Of a stretch of 9,781 bases of DNA, positions 1-6,628 are shown piece after piece. The DNA is from Flemingiibacterium sp045635785 (GTDB lineage: Bacteria; Bacillota; Clostridia; Oscillospirales; CAG-272). A program made the translations under genes and the position numbers. The notes under the pieces were generated by a model, which saw only the letters and a list, made by a program, of their open reading frames with translations, was not told the origin of the DNA and made no database searches. Each line of letters begins with the position of its first letter. Position 1 is the stretch's first letter. The stretch lies in NCBI GenBank assembly GCA_045635785.1, contig JAZTWJ010000057.1:1-9781 (forward strand), written 5' to 3'.

Positions 1-8
1 AACCATCG

Positions 9-40
9 AAAAACAAGCCGCCCCCGCACGTCGGGGTGCG
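9..40 (-). terminator. Probable intrinsic terminator of the GntR-ABC operon
   Basis: Read on the minus strand, the DNA after the permease stop codon can fold into a GC-rich hairpin. The stem is CCCCG with CGGGG (plus-strand 22-26 and 32-36) around a 5-nt loop, or alternatively CGCAC with GTGCG (25-29 and 36-40). A T-rich run follows about six bases later (TTGTTTTT, the complement of plus-strand 9-16). Position and composition fit a rho-independent terminator. The gap between stem and T-run makes it imperfect, and the window edge hides anything further downstream. Confidence 0.5.
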
Positions 41-53
41 CGTTCGATTTCAC

Positions 54-2273
54 TTATTCAAATAATGCGGGGACAAAGGCGGGAACCTTTCCGTCAAGGA
101 AAGCGAAGTAGAAGGTATTTTGGAAGGTGTTCTGCTCTTTGATTGCTTCGCGCTCACTCTCAGGCAACGTTTCGAGCAGTTTGAGCTCGCGCACGTGGAT
201 TTGCGAGACGTTCAGCTTTGCGATGGCGTAATACTGCGTATCCGCAAAGGTGTAAGGAGACAAGTTTCGCTCACCCGTGGGCGTTGCGGAAGCGGCGAGG
301 ATCTGACGGATCTGCTTTTTGTCAGTGATGGTTTTTTCGATGACATTATGAAGCTCCTCATTCATATATTGCTCAACCCTGACGGTGGCTCCGTCCTCGG
401 AGGAGATGATGCCGTAGTCATGGTTTTCTCCTGCAGGACCCACCGAAACGATCTTGCATACGGTCAGCTCGTCGATCTGCTCCGCCATCTTGTCGAGGAA
501 ATCATCGGGCGTGTACAAAATCTGCTCGGTCTCTACCAAACGTTCTGTCACATCGGTCATGGTGGTAAAGATAGGAATGGTGACCATGCGATTCAGATTG
601 TAGTTAAAATCATGGTAGGCATAGAGGGAGCCGCAGGTGGGATTCTGGAAGAAATCGAACCCCACATTGGCGTATTCCTTCGCAAAGAGATCTGCGCCGA
701 CGTTGTACAGGAACTCCTTCTGTCTGTCGGGTGCCTCATTTTCCATCACCACAGATTCGCCGTTGAAGGCGGAATACAGCGTTCCGTCGTCTGCGAAGCA
801 GAAGCGGGGGATATTTGTTCCTACAAGCTCGTACTGCTCGTCGAAAGCGGAGACTTGCTCGGCGATGGCTGCCGCAAATTCCTTGCTGTCAAGCAGTGTG
901 CGGAATTCTTCCTTGAAATCGGATTTGTTGTAAATGAGGATCCTTTTTGCAATGGGCAGTCCGATCTTTGGATAAAAGACAACCTTTATATTGAGGGTTT
1001 CGGTGTTCCAAATCGGGGACGGATAATCAAACGGCTCCGTTTCTCCCTCGGTGCAGATGCGGTGGAGGGCTTCAAGACATGCCTTGTCGGTGAAGCTCAC
1101 GCCGCGGCCGGAATCTCCAAAAATGACCTCCGTTTTTGCGGTCATGGCGGGGGAGGGAACATAGCTGTTGATCGAAAAGGCATTGGTGGCGATCAGCCCA
1201 AACAGCACGGCGATGACGATGCTGTAAACGCAGAGGGGCTTCCAGCCGCGGAACATTGCCCTTGCCGTTTTTTGCAGGATGGTATTGGTCAGCATGAATA
1301 CCAGCACCGTGCCGCAGATCATACCGAAGATCATCCAGAAGATGCTGTTCATGATGAGATAGAACAGCAATCCGCCGCCAACGGTGCCGATGAAGACCAG
1401 CACGAACTTGATCACTTCGCCAAGAGGCGTGAATACCACGGGCGTGCCTGCGCGCTCGCTTTTTCGGGAGAGATAGATGTAGTATGCGCCCACGAACATG
1501 ACAGCCGCAGAAAGCAGCATCAGCAATGCTTCGGGAATGCTGAGAACCTCACTCTGATTGAAAAGGAATCGGAAAACGGGGGAGAGATGCGCTAAAATGC
1601 TTTCGTTCAGATACCAATCTTCCCACATATTCAGGCTGAAAACGGATGTAAAGACGACCATGAGCGCATACAGCGCGGGAACGATGAAGATGGCAATGCC
1701 GGTGAGGATCAGATGAACCGCGCTCACGCCGCTGATCATGCCCACAACGGTGGACAGAGCGCCAAAAAAGAGGGGATAAACCACGCACTCGGCGGAAGCG
1801 GCAAGCAAATTCTGCACGATCTGCACATCCATACAGCCGTTTACGGCGACGATGAGCAGGGTGAGAAGCATATTGAAAAGGAAGGGGATGATCAGCGAGA
1901 CTGCGCCGACGATCAGCTGAACGAGATAGAGTCCGCCGCGTCGGATGGGCAGGCTGTGATAATAGTCAACCGAAACCTTGTTTTTCAAATAGCGGAGTCG
2001 GATGCAGGATACTACCACAGCGAAAACCGAAAGGATGGGCACCAGATACAGACGCACATTTTCCGCAAAACCTCTAAGGGAACGGAGCAGGTTGTCCTCG
2101 ACCGGGCTCATATAGCCGTGGGTATCGGATACGATCATCAGCGCCGGTACGGGCAGCAGGAAAAACAGAATGATGGCAAACAGCAGAATGGTGGTCCAGA
2201 ACTGCCGCAAGGAAATCAGAAGCAACGGCGCAAAGCCGGATTTATGTTTATTAGACAAGCTTTGAGAAGTCAT
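54..2273 (-). CDS. ABC-2 type transporter permease with large extracytoplasmic C-terminal domain
   Basis: This 739-residue protein is the probable membrane subunit of the ABC transporter whose ATPase lies directly upstream. Hydrophobic segments lie at about residues 26-48, 76-94, 117-145, 163-184, 187-212, 247-268, 287-308, 310-329 and 347-366. An odd number of spans from a cytoplasmic N-terminus would put the soluble residues ~367-739 outside the cell. A cytoplasmic loop carries YYHSLPIRR (104-112), a motif I recognise from Firmicute permeases that pair with YtrA/YtrB-type partners; the C-terminal part resembles what is catalogued as DUF6449 (from memory, not searched). The ATG start is preceded by GGAGG nine bases upstream, inside the ATPase gene, and the two frames overlap by 23 bp, which suggests translational coupling. 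Substrate unknown: export of, or resistance to, a cell-envelope-active compound is a guess from YtrBCDEF-like systems. Confidence 0.88.
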   Translation of the reverse strand: MTSQSLSNKHKSGFAPLLLISLRQFWTTILLFAIILFFLLPVPALMIVSDTHGYMSPVEDNLLRSLRGFAENVRLYLVPILSVFAVVVSCIRLRYLKNKVSVDYYHSLPIRRGGLYLVQLIVGAVSLIIPFLFNMLLTLLIVAVNGCMDVQIVQNLLAASAECVVYPLFFGALSTVVGMISGVSAVHLILTGIAIFIVPALYALMVVFTSVFSLNMWEDWYLNESILAHLSPVFRFLFNQSEVLSIPEALLMLLSAAVMFVGAYYIYLSRKSERAGTPVVFTPLGEVIKFVLVFIGTVGGGLLFYLIMNSIFWMIFGMICGTVLVFMLTNTILQKTARAMFRGWKPLCVYSIVIAVLFGLIATNAFSINSYVPSPAMTAKTEVIFGDSGRGVSFTDKACLEALHRICTEGETEPFDYPSPIWNTETLNIKVVFYPKIGLPIAKRILIYNKSDFKEEFRTLLDSKEFAAAIAEQVSAFDEQYELVGTNIPRFCFADDGTLYSAFNGESVVMENEAPDRQKEFLYNVGADLFAKEYANVGFDFFQNPTCGSLYAYHDFNYNLNRMVTIPIFTTMTDVTERLVETEQILYTPDDFLDKMAEQIDELTVCKIVSVGPAGENHDYGIISSEDGATVRVEQYMNEELHNVIEKTITDKKQIRQILAASATPTGERNLSPYTFADTQYYAIAKLNVSQIHVRELKLLETLPESEREAIKEQNTFQNTFYFAFLDGKVPAFVPALFE

Positions 2274-3147
2274 AGCCTTTTTCCTCCATCTCGCTGATGA
2301 ATATTTCCTCGAGCGTCAGCGGCACGGTTTCGAAGAAGGTGGGATTTCTTGCAATCATGGCGGCGTTGATGGCATCAAGGGAGCCGCGTGCGACAAAGGA
2401 GACCAAGCTGCCGCGCCGTTCGTAGCCGATGATCTTCATGGGCGCCAGCACGGAGGCATCGAACGTACCCTCAAAGATTGCCTGCACCTTATGCAGCTCG
2501 GTTTTCATATCGTCAAGCCCCTTGACAAAGAGCAGATCGCTCTTGTGCAAAAGTCCCACGGTGTCGCAGATGTCCTCCATCTCGCGCAGATTGTGGGAGG
2601 CGATGATGGTGGTCATGCCGTTATCCGCCGATTCCTCGGCGAGAATGCGCTTGACAAGCTGTCTGACCACGGGATCGAGGCCGTCGAAGGTTTCGTCGCA
2701 GAGCAGATATTTCGGACGGGCGGATATGGCAAGCAGAACGGATGCCTGCTTTTTCATGCCTTTAGAAAAGGTGTTGATCTTGCGGTCGCAGTCCAGCATA
2801 AAAATATCGCGGAGCTTTGCAAAGGTCTCGTCGGAAAAGTTTTTGTAAACGCATTTGTACATTTTCCGCATATCGTTGATGCTGCCGTGGGGCAGAAAGA
2901 ACTGCTCGTCGGACAGATACAGGATCTGTTGCTTGACAGCGGGATTTTCGTAAACCTCGGCGCCGTCGTATGTGATGCTGCCGCAGTCGGGCTTGATGAT
3001 GCCCGCGAGAATGCGCAGCAGCGTGGATTTTCCCGAGCCGTTGGAGCCGATCAGCCCAAAGATGGAGCCGTCCTCCACCGTGGCGGTGACATCTCTTAAC
3101 GAGCGGATGTCGCCGTAGTGCATAGTAACGGATGAAATCTCAATCAT
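2251..3147 (-). CDS. ABC transporter ATP-binding protein (YtrB-like)
   Basis: This 298-residue protein is the cytoplasmic ATPase that should power the neighbouring permease. All core ABC motifs are visible: Walker A GSNGSGKST (34-42), a Q-loop region near LSDEQFF (78-84), a signature of the variant form FSKGMKKQ (127-134) instead of LSGGQ, Walker B LLCDE (148-152) followed by the D-loop GLD (156-158), and the switch histidine in ASHNL (H185). The FSKGM signature is common in single-domain ATPases of the YtrB/BcrA type in Firmicutes. About 90 residues after the H-loop form the C-terminal extension usual for this group. The ATG overlaps the stop of the upstream gntR gene (ATGA) and has a near-perfect AAGGAGG site inside the end of gntR, so the operon is translationally coupled. 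The ATPase assignment is secure; the transported substrate is not known. Confidence 0.95.
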   Translation of the reverse strand: MIEISSVTMHYGDIRSLRDVTATVEDGSIFGLIGSNGSGKSTLLRILAGIIKPDCGSITYDGAEVYENPAVKQQILYLSDEQFFLPHGSINDMRKMYKCVYKNFSDETFAKLRDIFMLDCDRKINTFSKGMKKQASVLLAISARPKYLLCDETFDGLDPVVRQLVKRILAEESADNGMTTIIASHNLREMEDICDTVGLLHKSDLLFVKGLDDMKTELHKVQAIFEGTFDASVLAPMKIIGYERRGSLVSFVARGSLDAINAAMIARNPTFFETVPLTLEEIFISEMEEKGYDFSKLV

Positions 3148-3590
3148 GACGGATCCTCCTTCAATTCATCGTCGTTTTTTGGTGCGCAAAGTCTGTGGTC
3201 CGATGGTGCGGACGGTTTGGGTGAATCAAAAATGCGCGTCAGCATGGCAAGCGCATCCTCTTTGGTGATGCCCGCACTTTTTGCGGACTCCAATGCTTCG
3301 CACAGCGAAGCTGCCGTCTGCTCCCGATTGGCACGGGAAAGCGCCGCCAGATCATCCGAAACAAAGCTGCCCCGTCCGGGAATGGAATAGATGATACCTG
3401 ACCGTTCCAGCTCGGCATAGGATTTTTGTATGGTGTTGGGATTGATGGCAAGCTCCACCGCCAGCGATCGCACGCTGGGAAGCTGTGCATTGGGCGCGAG
3501 AAGTCCGCTCAGAACAAGCCCTTTGATATTTTCCACGAGCTGCTCATAAATCGGTTTCCGTGCGCGTGTATCAACGGTGATGATACCCAT
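3144..3590 (-). CDS. GntR-family transcriptional regulator, YtrA subfamily
   Basis: A 148-residue DNA-binding protein, first gene of the leftward operon. The N-terminal GntR winged helix covers about residues 12-77: KPIYEQLVENIK (helix 1), LPSVRSLAVELAINPNTIQKSY (37-58, recognition helix-turn-helix) and the wing GIIYSIPGRGSFV (65-77). Only about 70 residues follow, with no room for an FCD, UTRA or aminotransferase domain. This short C-terminus is the mark of the YtrA subfamily, whose genes usually sit before ABC transporter genes and repress their own operon. The start is ATG at 3590 with an AAAGGAG site (plus-strand 3600-3606) nine bases upstream. The promoter and nested inverted repeats upstream fit autorepression. 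The inducing signal cannot be read from sequence. Family call is firm; subfamily is from length and context. Confidence 0.93.
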   Translation of the reverse strand: MGIITVDTRARKPIYEQLVENIKGLVLSGLLAPNAQLPSVRSLAVELAINPNTIQKSYAELERSGIIYSIPGRGSFVSDDLAALSRANREQTAASLCEALESAKSAGITKEDALAMLTRIFDSPKPSAPSDHRLCAPKNDDELKEDPS

Positions 3591-3615
3591 GGCTGTGGTC
3601 TCCTTTCTTTGTGGT

Positions 3616-3660
3616 TACTGTATTATCTGTACTGGTACAGTTAGATTGTATCATACAGTA
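3616..3660. promoter_or_regulatory. Nested inverted repeats, probable GntR (YtrA-type) operator
   Basis: Two perfect inverted repeats are nested here. The inner one is CTGTAC-TG-GTACAG (3627-3640). The outer one is TACTGTAT (3616-3623) with ATACAGTA (3653-3660). All arms share a CTGTA/TACAG core. The right outer arm falls in the spacer of the leftward promoter, and the inner palindrome covers the expected transcription start of gntR, so a bound dimer would block RNA polymerase. Dyad operators at this position are typical of YtrA-type repressors. Assignment to this particular regulator is inference from position. Confidence 0.7.
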
Positions 3661-3673
3661 TGCCCGTTGTCAA
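3645..3673 (-). promoter_or_regulatory. Sigma-A promoter of the gntR-ABC operon
   Basis: Read on the minus strand there is a perfect -35 box TTGACA (plus-strand 3668-3673), a 17-bp spacer and a -10 box TACAAT (plus-strand 3645-3650, five of six matches to consensus). Transcription should start near 3638, leaving an untranslated leader of about 47 nt before the gntR ATG at 3590. The promoter is strong enough to need a repressor, and the inverted repeats overlap it. Confidence 0.8.
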
Positions 3674-3703
3674 GAGGTTTTGGGAAATTTATAAAAGATA
3701 TTT

Positions 3704-3717
3704 CGCAAAAGCTTGCG
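3704..3717. repeat. 14-bp inverted repeat upstream of the oxidoreductase promoter
   Basis: The sequence CGCAA-AAGC-TTGCG is an inverted repeat with perfect 5-bp arms and a 4-bp centre. It ends six bases before the TTGACA box of the rightward promoter, a place where regulators often bind. It does not share the CTGTAC core of the neighbouring GntR-type sites, so a different regulator would be expected. It is short enough that chance cannot be excluded. Confidence 0.35.
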
Positions 3718-3723
3718 GCGGTG

Positions 3724-3752
3724 TTGACAAATGCTGTTCCGGACATTATAAT
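3724..3752 (+). promoter_or_regulatory. Perfect-consensus sigma-A promoter for the oxidoreductase gene
   Basis: TTGACA (3724-3729), a 17-bp spacer and TATAAT (3747-3752) match the vegetative consensus at all twelve positions. The expected start of transcription is near 3759. This points right, divergent from the gntR promoter; the two -35 boxes are about 50 bp apart. The short distance to ATG 3772 bears on the start choice of the next gene. Confidence 0.85.
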
Positions 3753-3792
3753 TATATTGATACATTAAATTATGGAAGGCACGGTGAAGACG

Positions 3793-4938
3793 ATGTCCAA
3801 GGTTACAGTCATGCTGGCGGGTATCAGCGGATACGGCGGCGGCTATCTATTGCATTTATTAAACAAATACGACGCAGGCGAGATCGAAATTGCGGGTCTT
3901 GTGGATCCCTTCCCACAATCCTGCCGACGACTTGAGGAAATTGAAAAGCGCCATCTGAAGATCTACGACAGCATAGAGGCCTTTTATGAGGAAAAAACCT
4001 GCGATCTGGCGATGCTTTGCACGCCGATACAGTTCCACACAAAGCAGATCTTGAAGGCGCTCTCCATGGGCAGTCATGTGCTATGCGAAAAGCCTCTGAC
4101 GGGCGATGCTTCCGATGTGGAAGCGCTCATTGCCGCAAGAGAAGCGGCGGGCAAATTCGTCATGATCGGCTATCAATGGTCCCACGCAAAGGCGATCCTC
4201 GATATGAAAAAAGACATCATGGCGGGCGTATACGGCAAGCCCACCTTCTTCAAGACGCTCATTCTTTGGCCGCGCGCAAAGGCGTATTTCAATCGCGGCA
4301 CAGGTTGGGCAGGCAAGCAGAAGGCGGCAGACGGCACGCTGATCTACGACTCGGTTGCCAACAATGCTGCGGCGCATTATTTGCACAACATCTTTTTCAT
4401 CATGGGCGATGCATACGATCGCTCGCTGGCGCCTGTTCGGACAACGGCACAGCTGTTCCGCGCCAATCCCATCGAAAACTTTGATACTGCGCTCATCTCA
4501 TGCCAATTTGAAGGCGGCGCCGAAGCGCTTTACATCGCTTCCCATTCCACGGATAAAACAATCGATCCGATTTTCGAATACCGTTTTGAGAAGGGCACGA
4601 TCACCTTCAAGGAGAAGGAAGCGAATGCGGACGGCCCCCAACATATTTTTGGCAGGCTGTCCGATGGCTCCGTTCGCGACTACGGCGATCCCTTTGCCGA
4701 CCAGATGAACAAGCTGGACATCGCCATCGCGAATGTGAGTGCGGCTCCCACAGAGCGCCACATCCCCTGCGGCATCGAAACCGCCGCCGCACAGGTGCAA
4801 TGCATCGCAGAGTGCCAAAAGCATCCGATCGTTGATTTTTCGGCGGAAAGAAAACGCATCGGCGACAATGAATTGACTTATATCGAAGGATTGTACGGCG
4901 AATTGGTTGACTGCTACGAGAAGGAGCATCTGCTTTGA
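3793..4938 (+). CDS. Gfo/Idh/MocA-family NAD(P)-dependent oxidoreductase
   Basis: A 381-residue soluble dehydrogenase of the family that oxidises or reduces sugars, inositols and related polyols. The N-terminal Rossmann fold begins with VTVMLAGISGYGGGY (4-18, dinucleotide-binding loop), continues through the LCTP segment (75-78) and carries the family hallmark CEKPL (98-102), whose lysine K100 is the usual catalytic/cofactor residue. A C-terminal substrate domain follows, with D186 and H195 in the stretch DSVANNAAAHYLHN fitting the usual active-site Asp/His pair. Start choice: ATG 3772 would add seven residues but lies only about 13 nt from the predicted transcription start and has no ribosome site. 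ATG 3793 is preceded by GGTGA and GGAAGG, and its product starts exactly at the Rossmann strand. GTG 3784 is a third option. It stands alone, with no sugar transporter or kinase beside it, so the substrate cannot be named. Confidence 0.9.
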   Translation: MSKVTVMLAGISGYGGGYLLHLLNKYDAGEIEIAGLVDPFPQSCRRLEEIEKRHLKIYDSIEAFYEEKTCDLAMLCTPIQFHTKQILKALSMGSHVLCEKPLTGDASDVEALIAAREAAGKFVMIGYQWSHAKAILDMKKDIMAGVYGKPTFFKTLILWPRAKAYFNRGTGWAGKQKAADGTLIYDSVANNAAAHYLHNIFFIMGDAYDRSLAPVRTTAQLFRANPIENFDTALISCQFEGGAEALYIASHSTDKTIDPIFEYRFEKGTITFKEKEANADGPQHIFGRLSDGSVRDYGDPFADQMNKLDIAIANVSAAPTERHIPCGIETAAAQVQCIAECQKHPIVDFSAERKRIGDNELTYIEGLYGELVDCYEKEHLL

Positions 4939-4943
4939 TCTTT

Positions 4944-4963
4944 CGTCAAGCTGAACGTTGACG
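4944..4963 (+). terminator. Weak terminator-like hairpin after the oxidoreductase gene
   Basis: CGTCAA (4944-4949) pairs with TTGACG (4958-4963) around an 8-nt loop, with two more possible outer pairs, starting six bases after the oxidoreductase stop codon. The following bases contain only a short TTTT run several nucleotides later, so termination strength is doubtful. Confidence 0.3.
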
Positions 4964-4993
4964 GATGAAATTTTGGAATGCAGGAGTGCAATC

Positions 4994-5044
4994 ATGCCGT
5001 TCTTTCGGCTAATAGATACAAAACGCATCGCTAAATTTGTATAA
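4994..5044 (+). CDS. Possible 16-codon mini-ORF in the oxidoreductase-mtaB gap
   Basis: An ATG at 4994 is preceded by AGGAG (4982-4986) at an ideal seven-base spacing and reads MPFFRLIDTKRIAKFV before a TAA. The good ribosome site is the only support. The peptide is very short, has no recognisable motif, and lies upstream of the best mtaB promoter, so it is not an mtaB leader from that promoter. It could equally be a decayed gene remnant or chance. The rest of this 254-bp gap shows small imperfect hairpins (for example GCCG-ttcttt-CGGC at 4996-5009) and no other convincing gene. Confidence 0.15.
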   Translation: MPFFRLIDTKRIAKFV

Positions 5045-5102
5045 ATCGTCAAAAGCATCATGAACAAGCCATCATTTGGCAGAAACTTCGGCATATTGAA
5101 TA

Positions 5103-5131
5103 TTTACTTCAAGGTGGAAAAATGATAAAAT
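5103..5131 (+). promoter_or_regulatory. Extended -10 promoter for mtaB
   Basis: A weak -35 TTTACT (5103-5108) lies 17 bp before TAAAAT (5126-5131), which matches five of six consensus bases. A TG one base upstream of the -10 (5123-5124) makes it an extended -10 element, which compensates for a poor -35. Transcription should start near 5138, giving a leader of about 55 nt before the mtaB start. Confidence 0.6.
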
Positions 5132-5192
5132 ATTATAGAATGTATTCGAGATTTAGACATTTCAAGCAAAGAAGTACAATAGGAATTCCGAG

Positions 5193-6518
5193 GTGTTAAA
5201 AATCAATAACAATATTTCCCGCAGAGTCGGGATTATGACGCTTGGATGCAAGGTCAATCAATATGAAAGCACAGCCATTGCCGAAGAATTTGAAAAGCAT
5301 GGCTTTACCATTGGCAGGTTTTCCGAAAAATGCGGCATTTATGTCATCAATACCTGCACGGTTACCGGTGAGTCGGACCGCAAAGCCCGTCAGATGATCC
5401 GTCGTGCGGCACGCCACAATCCAAATGCATATGTACTGGTGACAGGCTGTTATTCTCAACTCAATCCCGGGAAAACCGCCGGAATTGACGGCGTGGACTT
5501 TATCTGCGGCAACGGCAATAAGCTGCGGCTTGTGGATGCGGCGCTGGGACTTGTGGCTTCCGGCGAAAAAAATTCCGCCGCCGATATCAAGGTGGACAAT
5601 ATTGAGACAGCGCCCTTTGAAAAAATGACCATCCATTCTTCTGAGCGCACCCGCGCGTATGTAAAGATTGAGGATGGCTGCGATAACCACTGTACCTACT
5701 GCATTGTACCCCATGCGCGCGGCTCTGTGCGCTCAAAGAAACCCGATGAGATCCTCGATGAAGTGCGCGGCCTGGTGAAAGCAGGATACATAGAGGTGGT
5801 GCTGACAGGTATCGAAACCGCTTCCTACGGCAAAGATTTTACAGACGGATACACGCTGATGGATCTGCTCGAAGCCGTGGATAAAATTGACGGATTGGAG
5901 CGGATTCGGCTCGGCTCGCTGGAACCTTCCATTCTGCGTCCGGAATTTGCGGAGCGCCTTTCAAGGCTCCGTCATTTTGCACCGAATCTGCATATTTCCG
6001 TGCAGTCCGGCTGCGATCGGATTCTCCATGCCATGAAGCGCAGATACAATGTGGAAATGATCGAGCGGTACGCCGCCGATCTGCGCGAAAAAATACCGAA
6101 CATTACCTTCAATGCGGATATTATAGTCGGCTTCCCCACGGAAACCGAGGAAGAATTCGAGGAAACCGCCGCCTTTGTGCGTCGGTTCGGATTCAATCAT
6201 TTGCACCTGTTCCCCTATTCGAAGCGCGCGGGTACCGAAGCGGCGGATATGGATGGACAGCTTCCCGAAAACGTGAAGGCAGACAGACTGGCAAGGCTGG
6301 ATGCCATACAGCACGAATGTGCGCTGAAGGCGGCAGAGGGGCGCATTGGTCAAAAGAAAGATGTGCTGTTCGAGCTTTGTGAAGAAGGGCGCGCGACGGG
6401 GCACACCCCTGAATTTTTGGAGGTGGCGGTCATCACACCCGATGATTTGCACGGAAAAGTGCGAACGGTGAAGCTCAACGGCTTCGACGGAACTGTCTAT
6501 ACAGGCTTTATTGTCTAA
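5193..6518 (+). CDS. mtaB: tRNA N6-threonylcarbamoyladenosine-37 C2-methylthiotransferase MtaB
   Basis: A 441-residue radical-SAM enzyme that adds a methylthio group to t6A at position 37 of ANN-decoding tRNAs such as tRNA-Lys(UUU), giving ms2t6A, which supports accurate decoding. The N-terminal methylthiotransferase domain holds the three cysteines of the first iron-sulfur cluster: C19 in TLGCKVNQYES, C55 in INTCTVTGESDRKARQ and C86 in VTGCYSQ. The GCKVNQYES form is characteristic of MtaB rather than MiaB or RimO. The radical-SAM cluster motif CxxxCxxC is EDGCDNHCTYCIVPHARG (C163, C167, C170). The last ~60 residues fit a TRAM RNA-binding domain. Length is normal. The start is GTG at 5193, eight bases after AGGA (5181-5184), just long enough to include the first beta strand. 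Nothing appears truncated. It may be co-transcribed with purL. Confidence 0.96.
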   Translation: MLKINNNISRRVGIMTLGCKVNQYESTAIAEEFEKHGFTIGRFSEKCGIYVINTCTVTGESDRKARQMIRRAARHNPNAYVLVTGCYSQLNPGKTAGIDGVDFICGNGNKLRLVDAALGLVASGEKNSAADIKVDNIETAPFEKMTIHSSERTRAYVKIEDGCDNHCTYCIVPHARGSVRSKKPDEILDEVRGLVKAGYIEVVLTGIETASYGKDFTDGYTLMDLLEAVDKIDGLERIRLGSLEPSILRPEFAERLSRLRHFAPNLHISVQSGCDRILHAMKRRYNVEMIERYAADLREKIPNITFNADIIVGFPTETEEEFEETAAFVRRFGFNHLHLFPYSKRAGTEAADMDGQLPENVKADRLARLDAIQHECALKAAEGRIGQKKDVLFELCEEGRATGHTPEFLEVAVITPDDLHGKVRTVKLNGFDGTVYTGFIV

Positions 6519-6536
6519 CGCATCGGCGGTCATTCT

Positions 6537-6561
6537 GCGGCACTTTCATGAAAAGCGCCGC
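6537..6561 (+). other. GC-rich hairpin with alternative 3' arms between mtaB and purL
   Basis: GCGGC (6537-6541) pairs with GCCGC (6557-6561); inside, an A-C mismatch is followed by CTTT with AAAG around the loop CATGA. The same 5' arm could instead pair with GCCGC at 6560-6564 or 6584-6588, and upstream CGGCGG (6524-6529) could pair with CCGCCG (6558-6563). No U-run follows directly, so it is not a standard terminator. It could be a transcript-processing or partial attenuation structure. Confidence 0.35.
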
Positions 6562-6607
6562 CGCATTTCAGATGTTAATCAAAGCCGCATTTCAGATGTT
6601 AATCAAA
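6560..6607 (+). repeat. Perfect 24-bp tandem duplication in the purL leader
   Basis: Positions 6560-6583 and 6584-6607 are identical, head-to-tail, without a single mismatch or spacer. Each copy begins GCCGCATTTCAG and ends TTAATCAAA. The second copy ends eight bases before the purL ribosome site AAAGGAG (6615-6621). The unit is not coding in the purL frame. A perfect short duplication suggests a recent replication-slippage event. Confidence 0.95.
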
Positions 6608-6628
6608 TAAGTATAAAGGAGTCGGAAC

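Noticed and set aside
120..1595. A 491-codon open frame on the plus strand opposite the permease
   Set aside because: It is antisense to a clear membrane protein, and its product is rich in His/Cys/Gly/Asp with no motif. It is a codon-bias shadow.
3591..3771. Possible small RNA or riboswitch in the divergent intergenic region
   Set aside because: The symmetric elements are DNA palindromes placed on two good promoters, and the leaders they leave (about 47 nt and about 34 nt) are too short for known riboswitch classes.
4498..5094. A 198-codon minus-strand open frame spanning the end of the oxidoreductase gene and the gap
   Set aside because: Most of it is antisense to a conserved coding region; there is no ribosome site or recognisable domain.
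5122..5199. A 25-codon ORF overlapping the mtaB start, possible leader peptide
   Set aside because: Its ATG overlaps the extended -10 element and lies upstream of the predicted transcription start near 5138, so it would not be on the mtaB transcript.
6536..6566. Intrinsic terminator after mtaB
   Set aside because: The hairpin is good but is followed by CGCATTTCAG rather than a U-run, so I list it as an unassigned structure instead of a terminator.
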